NCBI GenBank assembly: GCA_050949165.1
Contig: JBMNFF010000003.1
Coordinates: 248,001 to 312,000 of the forward strand
Direction: 5' to 3'
Length of the DNA: 64,000 nucleotides
Source: DAIOXA01 sp050949165
GTDB lineage: Bacteria; Bacillota; Proteinivoracia; UBA4975
Numbering within the stretch: position 1 is the stretch's first letter; each line of letters begins with the position of its first letter. The notes under the pieces were generated by a model. That model had not been told where the DNA came from. It saw only the letters and a list, made by a program, of their open reading frames with translations, and did no database searches. Of this stretch, positions 51,585 to 60,385 are shown piece by piece. The translations under genes and the position numbers were made by a program.

Positions 51585-52643
51585 TTATTGCTCCAGTTTC
51601 ATATCTCCAGGCTTGATCCAGCCCAGTCGGCGCAGGATTTCCGAGAAGAAATAGCTGAGAATCGCCGGGCCGATAAAGTGCAAGAGGAGGACCACCAGCC
51701 AGACCGGCAATCCCTTGACAGTGCCGGTAAAGCCCATGTCGGCAAAGGTCATCAACTGCCCCACCAGGCCGCTGGTGCCCATCCCCGCTCCCGCGGGATT
51801 GTTGGTCATCTTAAAGACCACCGAGGCAAAGGGGGCCAGGATGATTCCCGCCAGGGTGGGGGGGATGAGGATGCGGGGATTCTTGACAATATTGCCCACT
51901 TGCAGCATGGAGGTGCCTATGCCCTGGGAGATGAGGCCGGAGATGCCATTATCCCGGAAACTGGCCACGGCAAAGCCTACCATCTGAGCACAGCAGCCCA
52001 CGGTGGCCGCCCCGGCAGCCAGGCCGTCCAAACCGATCATCAAGGCGATGGCAGCGCTGGAAATGGGCGCCGTCAGTGCCCACCCCATCAGAGTGGCCAC
52101 CAGAATGCCCATGCTGAAGGGTTGTTGCACCATGGCCCACTCGATGGCTGCCCCCAGGGCCTTCATTCCGGAATCGATGGGGGGACCGACGAAACTGGCC
52201 ACCGCATATCCTATACCGATGGTGACCAGGGGAGTGAGGATGATGTCCAGCTTGGTCTCGCCGGATATCAGCTTGCCGCACTCCGCCCCCAGTAGGGCGG
52301 CGACAAAGCTGCCGGCCGGTCCGCCCAGCTGGACCCCCGCCGCGCCGGTGATGGCCGAGGCAAAGAGCACGAACTTTGGCGCCTTGAGCCCCTGGGCGAC
52401 GGCGACGCCGATGGCAGCCCCCATCAGGTTGGCATTCATGGCCAGCCCGCCCATTTGCACCAAAAAGTCCACACCCAATTGTTCGCCGGTCGTCTTGACG
52501 ATTAAGCCGATGATCAGTGATGAAAAGAGTCCCAGGGCCATGTAACTCATGGCGGTAACAAAGTAAGTGCGCAGGGAAAGGTCTACTCCCTTTCTGTGCA
52601 GAAAGTCGTATATTCTTCGCAGCATGTCTCGCACCGCAATCAC
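51585..52643 (-). CDS. PTS EIIC-like membrane protein (PTS_EIIC_2 type)
   Basis: This 352-residue membrane protein with about ten helices is rich in Gly/Ala. Segments GAAIGVAVAQGLKAPKFVLF, GGPAGSFVAALLGAECGKLI and GIGTSMLQVGNIVKNPRILI match the PTS_EIIC_2 family. No EIIA or EIIB domain is attached or encoded nearby, so phosphotransfer-driven uptake is doubtful; it may be a facilitator or depend on distant components. ATG at 52643. Stands alone between two terminators or promoters. Confidence 0.85.
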   Translation of the reverse strand: MIAVRDMLRRIYDFLHRKGVDLSLRTYFVTAMSYMALGLFSSLIIGLIVKTTGEQLGVDFLVQMGGLAMNANLMGAAIGVAVAQGLKAPKFVLFASAITGAAGVQLGGPAGSFVAALLGAECGKLISGETKLDIILTPLVTIGIGYAVASFVGPPIDSGMKALGAAIEWAMVQQPFSMGILVATLMGWALTAPISSAAIALMIGLDGLAAGAATVGCCAQMVGFAVASFRDNGISGLISQGIGTSMLQVGNIVKNPRILIPPTLAGIILAPFASVVFKMTNNPAGAGMGTSGLVGQLMTFADMGFTGTVKGLPVWLVVLLLHFIGPAILSYFFSEILRRLGWIKPGDMKLEQ

Positions 52644-52810
52644 CTGTTTCTATTTATTGGTATCGCCTTATTCTAATCCATACATCTCCCCAATGGCAAG
52701 GGCAGTCTAAAGGCCCCTCTCTTGCGCCCGAGGAAATCCAGGCAAAAATTAGAGGATTATATCGCGATTCTGACGAATTACTCCTCATCTTGATATATGG
52801 AGGTAATTGT

Positions 52811-53659
52811 ATGGTCCGCTTTTTCCGCGCCCTGGCCCTGGGCCTGGCCCTCCTGTTGCTGGTCGGCGCTTGCAGTGCCGGCAGCAGCGACAAAGCAGGG
52901 TACGACCCCCAGGATTCCAACTCCGAAGCTCCTTATAATGGTGAAGATTATGGCAAGGGCAGTCCCCGCCAGGTAATTTACCAGGCCTCCCTGGATGTAT
53001 CCGTCGCCGATCTGAACAGCTCCATTGTCGCCCTCAGCCAGAAGGCGGCGGCCCTGGGCGGGTATATTGCCAACTCCTATCGGGATAATAGCGGCGAAAA
53101 GCCCAGCGCCCGGATCAGTTTCCGCATACCCCAGGCCAGGTACCAGGAATTTCTTCAATATGCCCGGGAGCAAGGTGAACCGGGGCAGGAGAAGGTGGAC
53201 AGCACCGATGTCACAGAAGAGTACCTGGACCTGGAAGCCCGCCTGGCTAACCGCCGGGTTCACGAAGAAAGGTTGCTGGAGCTCTTTACCCAGTCCGGCA
53301 GCATCGAAGAACTGCTTGCGGTGGAACGGGAACTGGCCCGGGTCAGGGAGGATATCGAGATCATCGAAGGCCGCCTGCGCTACCTGACTGACCGGGTTTC
53401 CATGGCCACTGTGGAAATCCAACTCATCCAGAAGCCCGGCGAAACCGAAGTCCCGGGACTTAAACCGGTGGGAATAGGGGAAACCCTGCGCCGCTCCCTG
53501 CGGGCCCTGATCAACAGCTCCACCCTGTTCCTGGACATCCTCAGCTACATCTTTATCATATTGGCAGCCCTCCTGCCCTTTGCAGTTCCCATAGGCCTCG
53601 TAATCTGGCTGATCTTCCGGCTGCGGCGCCGGAGCAAATCCCCTTCTCAAGAAGCCTAG
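52811..53659 (+). CDS. DUF4349 lipoprotein
   Basis: This 282-residue protein has a signal peptide and lipobox LVGACS, then an extracytoplasmic DUF4349 domain (VIYQASLDVSVADLNSSIVA, ARISFRIPQARYQEFLQYAR), a coiled-coil (EEYLDLEARLANRRVHEERL) and a C-terminal membrane helix (IFIILAALLPFAVPIGLVIW) with a basic tail. DUF4349 proteins are membrane-anchored and of unknown function. The start is ATG 52811 after GGAGGT; the frame reaches 52790. Confidence 0.88.
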   Translation: MVRFFRALALGLALLLLVGACSAGSSDKAGYDPQDSNSEAPYNGEDYGKGSPRQVIYQASLDVSVADLNSSIVALSQKAAALGGYIANSYRDNSGEKPSARISFRIPQARYQEFLQYAREQGEPGQEKVDSTDVTEEYLDLEARLANRRVHEERLLELFTQSGSIEELLAVERELARVREDIEIIEGRLRYLTDRVSMATVEIQLIQKPGETEVPGLKPVGIGETLRRSLRALINSSTLFLDILSYIFIILAALLPFAVPIGLVIWLIFRLRRRSKSPSQEA

Positions 53660-53671
53660 GAGCCCCGGAAA

Positions 53672-53698
53672 GGGTCGGCAAAATGCCGGCCCTTTTTT
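53672..53698 (+). terminator. Terminator of the DUF4349 gene
   Basis: GGGTCGGC pairs with GCCGGCCC (one G-T pair) around AAAAT, followed by six T. Confidence 0.88.
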
Positions 53699-53743
53699 GT
53701 CAACCTCCTCCATGCTAAGATTAGAACGATAGGAGGTACCGAA

Positions 53744-55507
53744 ATGGATATAGGAAAACTTATAAAACTGGTCAGGATACTGGTCTACGCCACTGCCGCC
53801 CTGGGAATTGCCGCTCTCCTCATCTTTCTGGCCCTGGGCGATAGCCGCGACCCCAGCTACTTTTATGGAACCTTGGCCGCCCTGCCCCTGTTCGGCCTCA
53901 GCATTTTCCTGCACTACCGCCTGGGCAGGCTAAAGGACCTCCGGTTTATCCGCCAACAATGGGGCAAGGTCCTGGAGCGGAAGCGGAACTTCGACAACAT
54001 CTCTCTCTACCACCGCTTCTGCCCCCACCTGCCAGGCAAGGCCCCAGTGGACGACACCACCTGGCAGGATTTGAACATGAACGAACTGTACACCCGAATC
54101 GACCGCACCCTGACCGGTCCGGGAGAAGGGGTGTTATACCAGATCCTGCGCACTCCCTGCACCGGGGAAAGCCTCCCCGAGTTGAGGCGCCGCGATGAGA
54201 TAATCTCGGTATTACAGCAAGACGCCAAGACCAGGGAGGCGCTGCAGATGGCCCTCCTCCGCCTGGGCAGGGACAAGGACCATACCCTTACCCGCCTGTT
54301 GTGGGAGCCCCTTCCAGACAAACCTACCCTGACCTTTATCTACTCTCTCCTGGCCCTGGTCGCCCTCCTGTCCCTGACCGCCCCGATTTTTCTGGGCACT
54401 CCGGGGCTGTCTTTGGTAATGCTGGCTTTCTCCTTGAATTCCCTGGTCCACTACCAGGTCCGGAAAAGGTATTCCTACCACATCCCCTCTATTACCAGTT
54501 TATCCGGCCTGCTCCGGGCCGCCCGCTCCCTGACCCAGGCCAACCTGCCTGGTTTGGAGCCGGAGCAGAAACAGCTGAGAAAGGGCCTGGCTGCTGCCAG
54601 AAAACTGAACCGCAAACTCCGGGCCCTGTTTCTCGATTCGCTGAAGGGCTCCGACGCCTTTTTCCTGATTCAGTATGTACAGATCCTCTTCTTGGTAGAG
54701 GTCCGGAGCTTCTATGGCGCCCTGGCAGAAATCCGGGGCAATCTCCAGGCGCTCAGGGAGCTCTTTACCCAGGTCGGCGCCTTGGACGCCATGCAGGCAG
54801 TCGCCTCTTACCGGGTGGGGCTGGACCATGTCAAACCGGAGTTCTGTCAGGAAGCTTGCCTCAAAGCCGTGGAGATCCGGCACCCCCTCCTGGAAAATCC
54901 GGTGCCCAATTCCATCGAAATCCGGAACCAGGGCATCCTCATCACCGGCTCCAACATGGCGGGAAAGTCGACCTTCCTCCGCACCCTGGGGGTCAACGCA
55001 ATCCTTGCTCAATCCCTCTTTATCTGCACGGCGGCAGCCTATACGGCCTGCTTCCTGCAGGTATGCACTTCGATAAACAAAGCCGACGATATTTCCCAGC
55101 AGAAAAGCCTCTACTATGCAGAGGCGGAACGGCTGCTCAAGATTATCCGCCCCCAGCCCCTCTCCATCCCCAGATTGCTCCTCATCGATGAACTGCTCTC
55201 GGGCACCAATTACACCGAGCGGCTGGCGGCCTCGGCGGCCATCCTCGACTATCTCAAGGGCCAGGACGCCCTGGTGGTGGTCGCCACCCACGACCTGGAT
55301 TTGGCCGAAAGCCTGGGGTCGGCATACCTCTGTTACCACTTCTCAGACAAGGTTGACAAGAACAACCTCGGCTTTGACTACACCCTCAAGAAGGGAATCG
55401 CCACCACCCGCAATGCCATAAAACTCCTGGAATATATGGGTTATCCCCAGGAAGTCATCCATGGAGCCAATAGCCGGTTTAGCCCGGCGGCAAAGGGCGG
55501 CAAATAG
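53744..55507 (+). CDS. Membrane-anchored MutS-family ATPase
   Basis: This 587-residue protein has two N-terminal helices (VRILVYATAALGIAALLIFL and YFYGTLAALPLFGLSIFL), a further hydrophobic pair near residues 190-225, a MutS core-like helical region (domain III/IV) and the ABC-type ATPase: ITGSNMAGKSTFLRTLG, Walker B LLLIDELLSGTN, and VVATHDLDLAESL. There is no mismatch-recognition domain I. This is a MutS relative with membrane helices, seen in Firmicutes and Bacteroidetes but of unknown role. GGAGGT precedes the ATG. It stands alone. Confidence 0.88.
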   Translation: MDIGKLIKLVRILVYATAALGIAALLIFLALGDSRDPSYFYGTLAALPLFGLSIFLHYRLGRLKDLRFIRQQWGKVLERKRNFDNISLYHRFCPHLPGKAPVDDTTWQDLNMNELYTRIDRTLTGPGEGVLYQILRTPCTGESLPELRRRDEIISVLQQDAKTREALQMALLRLGRDKDHTLTRLLWEPLPDKPTLTFIYSLLALVALLSLTAPIFLGTPGLSLVMLAFSLNSLVHYQVRKRYSYHIPSITSLSGLLRAARSLTQANLPGLEPEQKQLRKGLAAARKLNRKLRALFLDSLKGSDAFFLIQYVQILFLVEVRSFYGALAEIRGNLQALRELFTQVGALDAMQAVASYRVGLDHVKPEFCQEACLKAVEIRHPLLENPVPNSIEIRNQGILITGSNMAGKSTFLRTLGVNAILAQSLFICTAAAYTACFLQVCTSINKADDISQQKSLYYAEAERLLKIIRPQPLSIPRLLLIDELLSGTNYTERLAASAAILDYLKGQDALVVVATHDLDLAESLGSAYLCYHFSDKVDKNNLGFDYTLKKGIATTRNAIKLLEYMGYPQEVIHGANSRFSPAAKGGK

Positions 55508-55628
55508 CGCCATCATTAAAAGGGTCCTTCTCGAGGCGCCTCCGCACCCGCTGCAAGACCCCTAATCTCCAGGCGCCGGCACCACCTCAAACTGCCGGCA
55601 TAATATCAATAGAGACCAGTCAATGAAC

Positions 55629-55955
55629 CTACACTATTTCCTGAACTTCCTTGATATTCTCAGTCCTCAACAGGCGGATATTCTCCCGCCCTTTTTTATC
55701 CCTTTCAACCACCTTGAGCCACTCATCCTCTACCTGCAGCACAGTGCATTTTATTTCCGAAGGAAAGTCGCTCTCCAGGACAAGGGTGCATTGCTTCCCT
55801 TCCAATTCCTTTAACAATTTGGACATAGACAGATCCCCTCCTTTTCTCTCCCTGGCCTCCAATCTCTTTACCCGGGCAGCGAGCCTTTTAACTTTCCCGG
55901 GCAGGCCGGAATAAACCAAAATCAGGATTAAGGCGATCAGGCCGGCGTACTCCAT
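55629..55955 (-). CDS. Small membrane-anchored hypothetical protein
   Basis: These 108 residues comprise one N-terminal helix (YAGLIALILILVYSGLPG), a basic/charged coiled-coil (KVKRLAARVKRLEARERKGG) and a beta-rich Sm-like C-terminal domain (CTLVLESDFPSEIKCTVLQV). It resembles small Firmicute proteins with a hydrophobic anchor and an SH3/Sm-like module; no function is known. ATG 55955 with GGGGGGAG-rich upstream sequence. The 121 bases before its stop (55508-55628) hold nothing that I can identify. Confidence 0.75.
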   Translation of the reverse strand: MEYAGLIALILILVYSGLPGKVKRLAARVKRLEARERKGGDLSMSKLLKELEGKQCTLVLESDFPSEIKCTVLQVEDEWLKVVERDKKGRENIRLLRTENIKEVQEIV

Positions 55956-56082
55956 GGTCTCCCCCCCCTGGCATATGTTGACAAAAATAGGATAGCAGAC
56001 GGCATCTGGGCCGGCAAGCTTTTCTCTGCAGGATAACCGCCCTCCAGAGACGAATTATTATCAACATTCCGGAGGTGATAGC

Positions 56083-57792
56083 ATGGCCAAGATGGTTCCC
56101 TCCCAGTACAACCCAGAGACCACCAGTTATGGTGAGCAACAGATCTTTAGAGCTATGGGACAATTGCCCGACACCTATACCGTCTTTCATTCCCTGGCCC
56201 TGAACAGCCATGAGAGCAAGCTCTTTGCCGAGATAGACTTCGTCGTCCTCGGCCCCCAGGGCGTCCTCTGCCTGGAGGTCAAGGGGGGCAGTATCAAATG
56301 CCATGAGCGCCAGTGGTACTCCTATGGCCAGGAGGGCTCCCGGCCCATCCAAAACCCCTTTACCCAGGCCCAGACTGCGGCCATGGCCCTGCGCGATGAT
56401 ATCAAGGACTACTTTCGCAACAACCGCAACATTGTGGGCGCCTGCTTTGCTTCGGGGGTGGCCTTTCCCGACATCGCCTTTTGCGAGCGGGGCCCGGAGA
56501 TTCGCCCGGAAATCGTCTATGACAAGAACAGCGGCGACCTCATGGCCTACATAGAAAGGGTGTTTGAGTACTGGAAGGATGAGTTCCGCCGCCGTTACGA
56601 TTATGAGTTGACAGGCCTGTCCGGCATTGCCCGCACCCAGCTGGAAAGATATCTCTGCAACGACTTCGACATCGTCTACACCGTGGGCGCCCGGGTCGAC
56701 CAGGTCAAACAGGAAACCATCCGCCTCACCGAAAGTCAAATGCGGGTCCTCAACTACGTCGCCCTGAACCCCCGCATCCTCATGACCGGCGGCGCCGGCA
56801 CCGGCAAGACCATCCTCAGCCTTGAACACGCCCGGCGGCTGGCTCGACAAGGCCAACAGGTCCTATTCCTCTGTTATAACCACAACCTGACCTTTCACCT
56901 GCAGCACCGAATCCGGGTGCAGGATCCCGAGGTGGCGGACACCCGCCTCCAGGTGGACGCCATCTATAAGTACCTGCTCCGCACCCTGGAGGCGGGCCAA
57001 CACCTGCCCCCCCGTCCGCCCCAATCCGATGGACAAGCCTATAGCAAGTACTGGCAGCACGATATCCCCCAAGCCTTTCTGGAATTGGCCGGGGCAGACC
57101 TCCAGCCCCGGCATGACGTATTGGTCATCGATGAGGGCCAGGACCTCCTGAACCCCCTGCTCCTCCAATGCCTGGACAAGCTGGTAGAGGGCGGCCTCGG
57201 CCAGGGGCGCTGGCTCATCGCCCTGGATCCCAGGCAAAACCTCTACCAAACCCAATTGGCTGACGGACTGGAGCAATTGAACAGGCTTAACCCTGCCACC
57301 CTCACCCTGGAGGATAATTATCGAAATGCCCCGGAGATAATCGAGTACACCATCGAGAACACCGGCATCGACCCCCAGGTCAATGCCCTGATCCAGAGCC
57401 CGGGCCTGAAGATTCGGGAGGACTTTTATCAGGACCTCCGGGAGCAGCGGATTAAGTTGGTCAAGGCCCTGGAACAGCTGAAGAAGGATGAGGTGCCCCC
57501 TGCCGATATCTGCATCGTCTCCCTGACCAGTTATGAAAAGTCCGTGCTCCAGGGCCACCCCCAGGCGGGCAAGTTCCCCATTCAACATCTTACCGACCTT
57601 CCCCCTGAAGAGTGGGATTCCGACAAGGTGAAGTTCAGCTCAGTCCACCGCTTTAAGGGACTGGAATCTCCCGTGGTCATCCTCACCGATGTCACCAGCA
57701 CCCAAGGGGAATACGCCACCCGCTGCTACACCGCCATGACCCGCGCCAAGGCCCTGCTCTGGGTGCTAAAGCAAGAGGGCCCTGACCGGTGA
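56083..57792 (+). CDS. NERD nuclease-like domain fused to SF1 (UvrD/DUF2075-like) helicase
   Basis: This 569-residue protein has an N-terminal NERD domain with D52 (AEIDFVVL), E65 and K67 (CLEVKGG), the D-ExK pattern of a nuclease. The helicase part has Q-motif LTESQMRVLNYV, Walker A GGAGTGKT (236-243), VLVIDEGQDLLNP, LEDNYRNAPEI, VKFSSVHRFKGLE and the terminal YTAMTRAKALLWV. Such NERD-helicases are thought to process DNA and sometimes occur in defence loci, but no other defence gene is adjacent. GGAGGTGA precedes the ATG. Stands alone, followed by a CPBP protease. Confidence 0.9.
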   Translation: MAKMVPSQYNPETTSYGEQQIFRAMGQLPDTYTVFHSLALNSHESKLFAEIDFVVLGPQGVLCLEVKGGSIKCHERQWYSYGQEGSRPIQNPFTQAQTAAMALRDDIKDYFRNNRNIVGACFASGVAFPDIAFCERGPEIRPEIVYDKNSGDLMAYIERVFEYWKDEFRRRYDYELTGLSGIARTQLERYLCNDFDIVYTVGARVDQVKQETIRLTESQMRVLNYVALNPRILMTGGAGTGKTILSLEHARRLARQGQQVLFLCYNHNLTFHLQHRIRVQDPEVADTRLQVDAIYKYLLRTLEAGQHLPPRPPQSDGQAYSKYWQHDIPQAFLELAGADLQPRHDVLVIDEGQDLLNPLLLQCLDKLVEGGLGQGRWLIALDPRQNLYQTQLADGLEQLNRLNPATLTLEDNYRNAPEIIEYTIENTGIDPQVNALIQSPGLKIREDFYQDLREQRIKLVKALEQLKKDEVPPADICIVSLTSYEKSVLQGHPQAGKFPIQHLTDLPPEEWDSDKVKFSSVHRFKGLESPVVILTDVTSTQGEYATRCYTAMTRAKALLWVLKQEGPDR

Positions 57793-57825
57793 CGGCAGGC
57801 CTGCCAGGAAAGGAATGGTGATTAC

Positions 57826-58824
57826 ATGCTAAGATGGGTCAAGGACAACCAGGTGCTGGCCTTTACCATCACAGCTTTTCTGCTCTCATGGAGTATCTGG
57901 GCGGCGTCGCCAATTCTCGGAGGCGGTGAGGATGCCCAGAGAATAATCAGCAGCGTCGGCGCCTTTGGGCCGTCGGCGGCGGCAGTACTTATCTCCCTTC
58001 TGCTGGGGGGCTCTGACAAGGACTGCCTGAACGGAAAGGCCTTTTTCCTTTCCTTCCCGCTCATCTATGCCCTGGCAGTACTTTCCCTGAACCCGGTATT
58101 TCAAGCGAGGTTCCAGCTCCAAAATGTCGCCCTTTTGGCCCTGCCTTCGGCAATAGCCGCCGCATTCTTCGCCCTGGCCTTCTCCCGCAATCCGGCGGCA
58201 GGCATGCTCAAGTCCTTGGTTGAACTCCGGGTTCCCGGAAAATGGTATGCCCTTTCCCTCCTGCTCTTTCCGGCTGCAGTTGTCTTCGGCGCCTTGCTGG
58301 ATTCATACCTGACGGGCACTGCAATTTCCCTTTACAGCGGGAGCCTGGCCCGATATATCTACCTGCAGGTCTTGACCTTCCTCGGCTATGGGCTCTTCGG
58401 AGGCTCCCTCAACGAGGAAGTTGGCTGGCGGGGCTTCGCCCTGCCGAGACTGCTCAAGAGATTTCGCCCCCTGGCGGCCACCCTGATCTTGGGCGCGATC
58501 TGGACTGTGTGGCATGCCCCGCTCCACTTCACCAGCTTCTACGGCGATGGCCTGCCCGGGTTTCTTGCCCGTTTCCCCGCCAACATCGCCCTGACATTTT
58601 TCTTTACCCACCTGTATCTAAAGAGCGAGGGCAGTCTCTTCCTGGCCGTCCTGCTCCACACCTCGGTCAATTTTTCCTTTACCATGTTCCCAATTACCGC
58701 CAACGCCACGTACTATTCCAACATCCTGTTGCTGGTCTTCATTGTCGTTGCCATCATCCACAACAGAAGGCTGTGGTTCCCCCCACGGCCTCAACAGGCA
58801 GCTAGTGAAGCGCCTCATGCATAA
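57826..58824 (+). CDS. CPBP family intramembrane metalloprotease
   Basis: This 332-residue multi-pass protein has the CPBP/Abi signature: NEEVGWRGFALPRLL with the Glu-Glu and Arg, then IWTVWHAPLHFTSFY and LLHTSVNFSFTMF supplying the His/Asn of the zinc site. Members process prenylated or membrane-bound proteins or peptides. AGGAAAGG precedes the ATG; the gene is 33 bases behind the NERD-helicase and could be cotranscribed with it. Confidence 0.9.
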   Translation: MLRWVKDNQVLAFTITAFLLSWSIWAASPILGGGEDAQRIISSVGAFGPSAAAVLISLLLGGSDKDCLNGKAFFLSFPLIYALAVLSLNPVFQARFQLQNVALLALPSAIAAAFFALAFSRNPAAGMLKSLVELRVPGKWYALSLLLFPAAVVFGALLDSYLTGTAISLYSGSLARYIYLQVLTFLGYGLFGGSLNEEVGWRGFALPRLLKRFRPLAATLILGAIWTVWHAPLHFTSFYGDGLPGFLARFPANIALTFFFTHLYLKSEGSLFLAVLLHTSVNFSFTMFPITANATYYSNILLLVFIVVAIIHNRRLWFPPRPQQAASEAPHA

Positions 58825-58828
58825 TAAT

Positions 58829-58858
58829 CAGCCCAGCCAAATCGGCTGGGCTGTTTTT
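58829..58858 (+). terminator. Terminator of the CPBP gene
   Basis: CAGCCCAGCC pairs perfectly with GGCTGGGCTG around AAATC, followed by five T. It lies just before the convergent M20 gene end. Confidence 0.9.
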
Positions 58859-58862
58859 ATCC

Positions 58863-60107
58863 TCAAGAACTTTGGGCCAGGCCGAGGATTGCCCGGAGCA
58901 ACACATTGCATCCCTTCTCGATATCCTCATACCGGGTGAATTCCTCGGGAGTGTGGCTCCTGCCCCCGACGCTGGGGACGAAGAGCATGCCCACATCGGT
59001 GACCGCCGTCATCACGCAGGCATCGTGCAGGGCGCCGCTGCTCATCTTCAGGGTGGGGATACCCAGCTCCCTGGCTGCCCTCTCCAGCTCCCCGATGACT
59101 CCCGGGGCGAAGGTCACCGGCTTGGTGTCGCCCAGTACCTCGATCTCGGCCTCCAGTCCCCGGGCCCTGGCCACTGCGTGCACCTTGTCGACCAGGGCAA
59201 TGGCCACGGCCCCCAGGCCCTCGTCATTGGTATCCCGGACGTCCAGGGTAAAGTAAACCTTCCCGGGGATGACATTGGGTATGTTGGGGGAACAGTGGAT
59301 CCTGCCCACAGTGGTCACCGCAGCGGCGCTGCCAAAGCGGGTGAGGATATCGTCCACCGAGGCCATGATTTCCACCGCCCCGGCCAGAGGGTCGCGGCGG
59401 AATTTCATGGGCGTGGCCCCGGCGTGGTTGGCCTCTCCCCGCAAATGTACCCCCAGCCACTTGTTGCCGGCCACATTCTCGACAATGCCCAGGGGTATCC
59501 CTTGCCGATCCAATACCACGCTCTGCTCGATATGCAGTTCCACCAGTGCCTTTACTTCTCCGGGCTTTATTGTTTTCTCCGCCATGGTGTCGGGCTCCAG
59601 GCCAAAGTCCTTGGCCAGCTGGTACATGGACCTGCCCTGGCCGTCGCGAAAGCCCTTGAGGTCTTCCACCTGCAGGGCCCCCACCAGGGCCTTGCTGCCC
59701 GCCAGGGACCTGCCGAAGTTGGAACCCTCTTCTTCGGCGAAGACGATCAGTTCCAGGGGGTGGTCATGTTCCTGGTTGTGCCGGGCAATGGTCCGCAGCA
59801 CCTCCAGTCCGGCCAGGACGCCTAAAACCCCGTCGAAGTTCCCGCCGTGGCCGACGCTGTCAATATGGGAGCCCACCAGGACCGGGGGCAGGCCCGGGAC
59901 CCTGCCTTCCTTTCTGGCCCGAATATTGCCGACGCCGTCAGTGCTCACAGTCAGCCCCAGCTCCGCCAGTTGCGCCAGCAGGTAGTCCCGGGCCCGGCGA
60001 TCCTCGGGGCTGTACGAAAACCTGGTACACCCCTGGCCCGGAGTGGCAGTGAACTCCGCCATCCTTTCCAGATCCCGGCGCAGCCGGGCTATATCGATTT
60101 GCAGCAT
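58863..60107 (-). CDS. M20 family N-carbamoylase/allantoate amidohydrolase-like enzyme
   Basis: This 414-residue enzyme has the M20 hydantoinase/carbamoylase motifs: metal ligands in VGSHIDSVGHGGNFDG, the Glu pair in VFAEEEGSNFG, HIEQSVVLDRQG, the dimer-lid His in GEANHAGATPM, and SSGALHDACVM near the end. Family members split N-carbamoyl amino acids, ureidoglycine or allantoate, releasing ammonia and CO2. It is outside the AT-rich ureide island but chemically related, so it may act on products of that pathway. GGAGGG precedes the ATG. Confidence 0.92.
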   Translation of the reverse strand: MLQIDIARLRRDLERMAEFTATPGQGCTRFSYSPEDRRARDYLLAQLAELGLTVSTDGVGNIRARKEGRVPGLPPVLVGSHIDSVGHGGNFDGVLGVLAGLEVLRTIARHNQEHDHPLELIVFAEEEGSNFGRSLAGSKALVGALQVEDLKGFRDGQGRSMYQLAKDFGLEPDTMAEKTIKPGEVKALVELHIEQSVVLDRQGIPLGIVENVAGNKWLGVHLRGEANHAGATPMKFRRDPLAGAVEIMASVDDILTRFGSAAAVTTVGRIHCSPNIPNVIPGKVYFTLDVRDTNDEGLGAVAIALVDKVHAVARARGLEAEIEVLGDTKPVTFAPGVIGELERAARELGIPTLKMSSGALHDACVMTAVTDVGMLFVPSVGGRSHTPEEFTRYEDIEKGCNVLLRAILGLAQSS

Positions 60108-60185
60108 GCTTCATCCCTCCGCAATCTCAATGGTATCACCACATTATTCCATACCCGACAGGGTCAATCCTGCTGAAATACAGAG

Positions 60186-60208
60186 AAAACCGACCCCAGG
60201 GGGATCGG
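60186..60208 (-). terminator. Terminator-like stem downstream of the AOR gene
   Basis: On the minus strand CCGATCCCC pairs with GGGGTCGG (one bulge), followed by TTTTCTCTG. It lies 180 bases beyond the AOR stop, inside the 278-base gap before the M20 gene; the rest of the gap shows nothing clear. Confidence 0.5.
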
Positions 60209-60385
60209 CTCTCCCAAATATTAGATTCCCGCGATTATACCCAGGTATTTTCTATCTCCCTGCCAAGAGGCAGAAATAAAATCCCACTGCATCGCTTTAT
60301 CTGATTACAGCATAGGGCCCAGGGGGGAAAATGTCAACATTTTCCTGGTTAGTGAATTGCGGTACAATCCTCACTGGGCCGCCTT

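Noticed and set aside
56083..58824. Full phage-defence island
   Set aside because: Only one nuclease-helicase gene with defence flavour; neighbours are ordinary, so it is reported only as a weak pair.
58872..59825. + strand ORF opposite the M20 gene
   Set aside because: Shadow with no motif or RBS.
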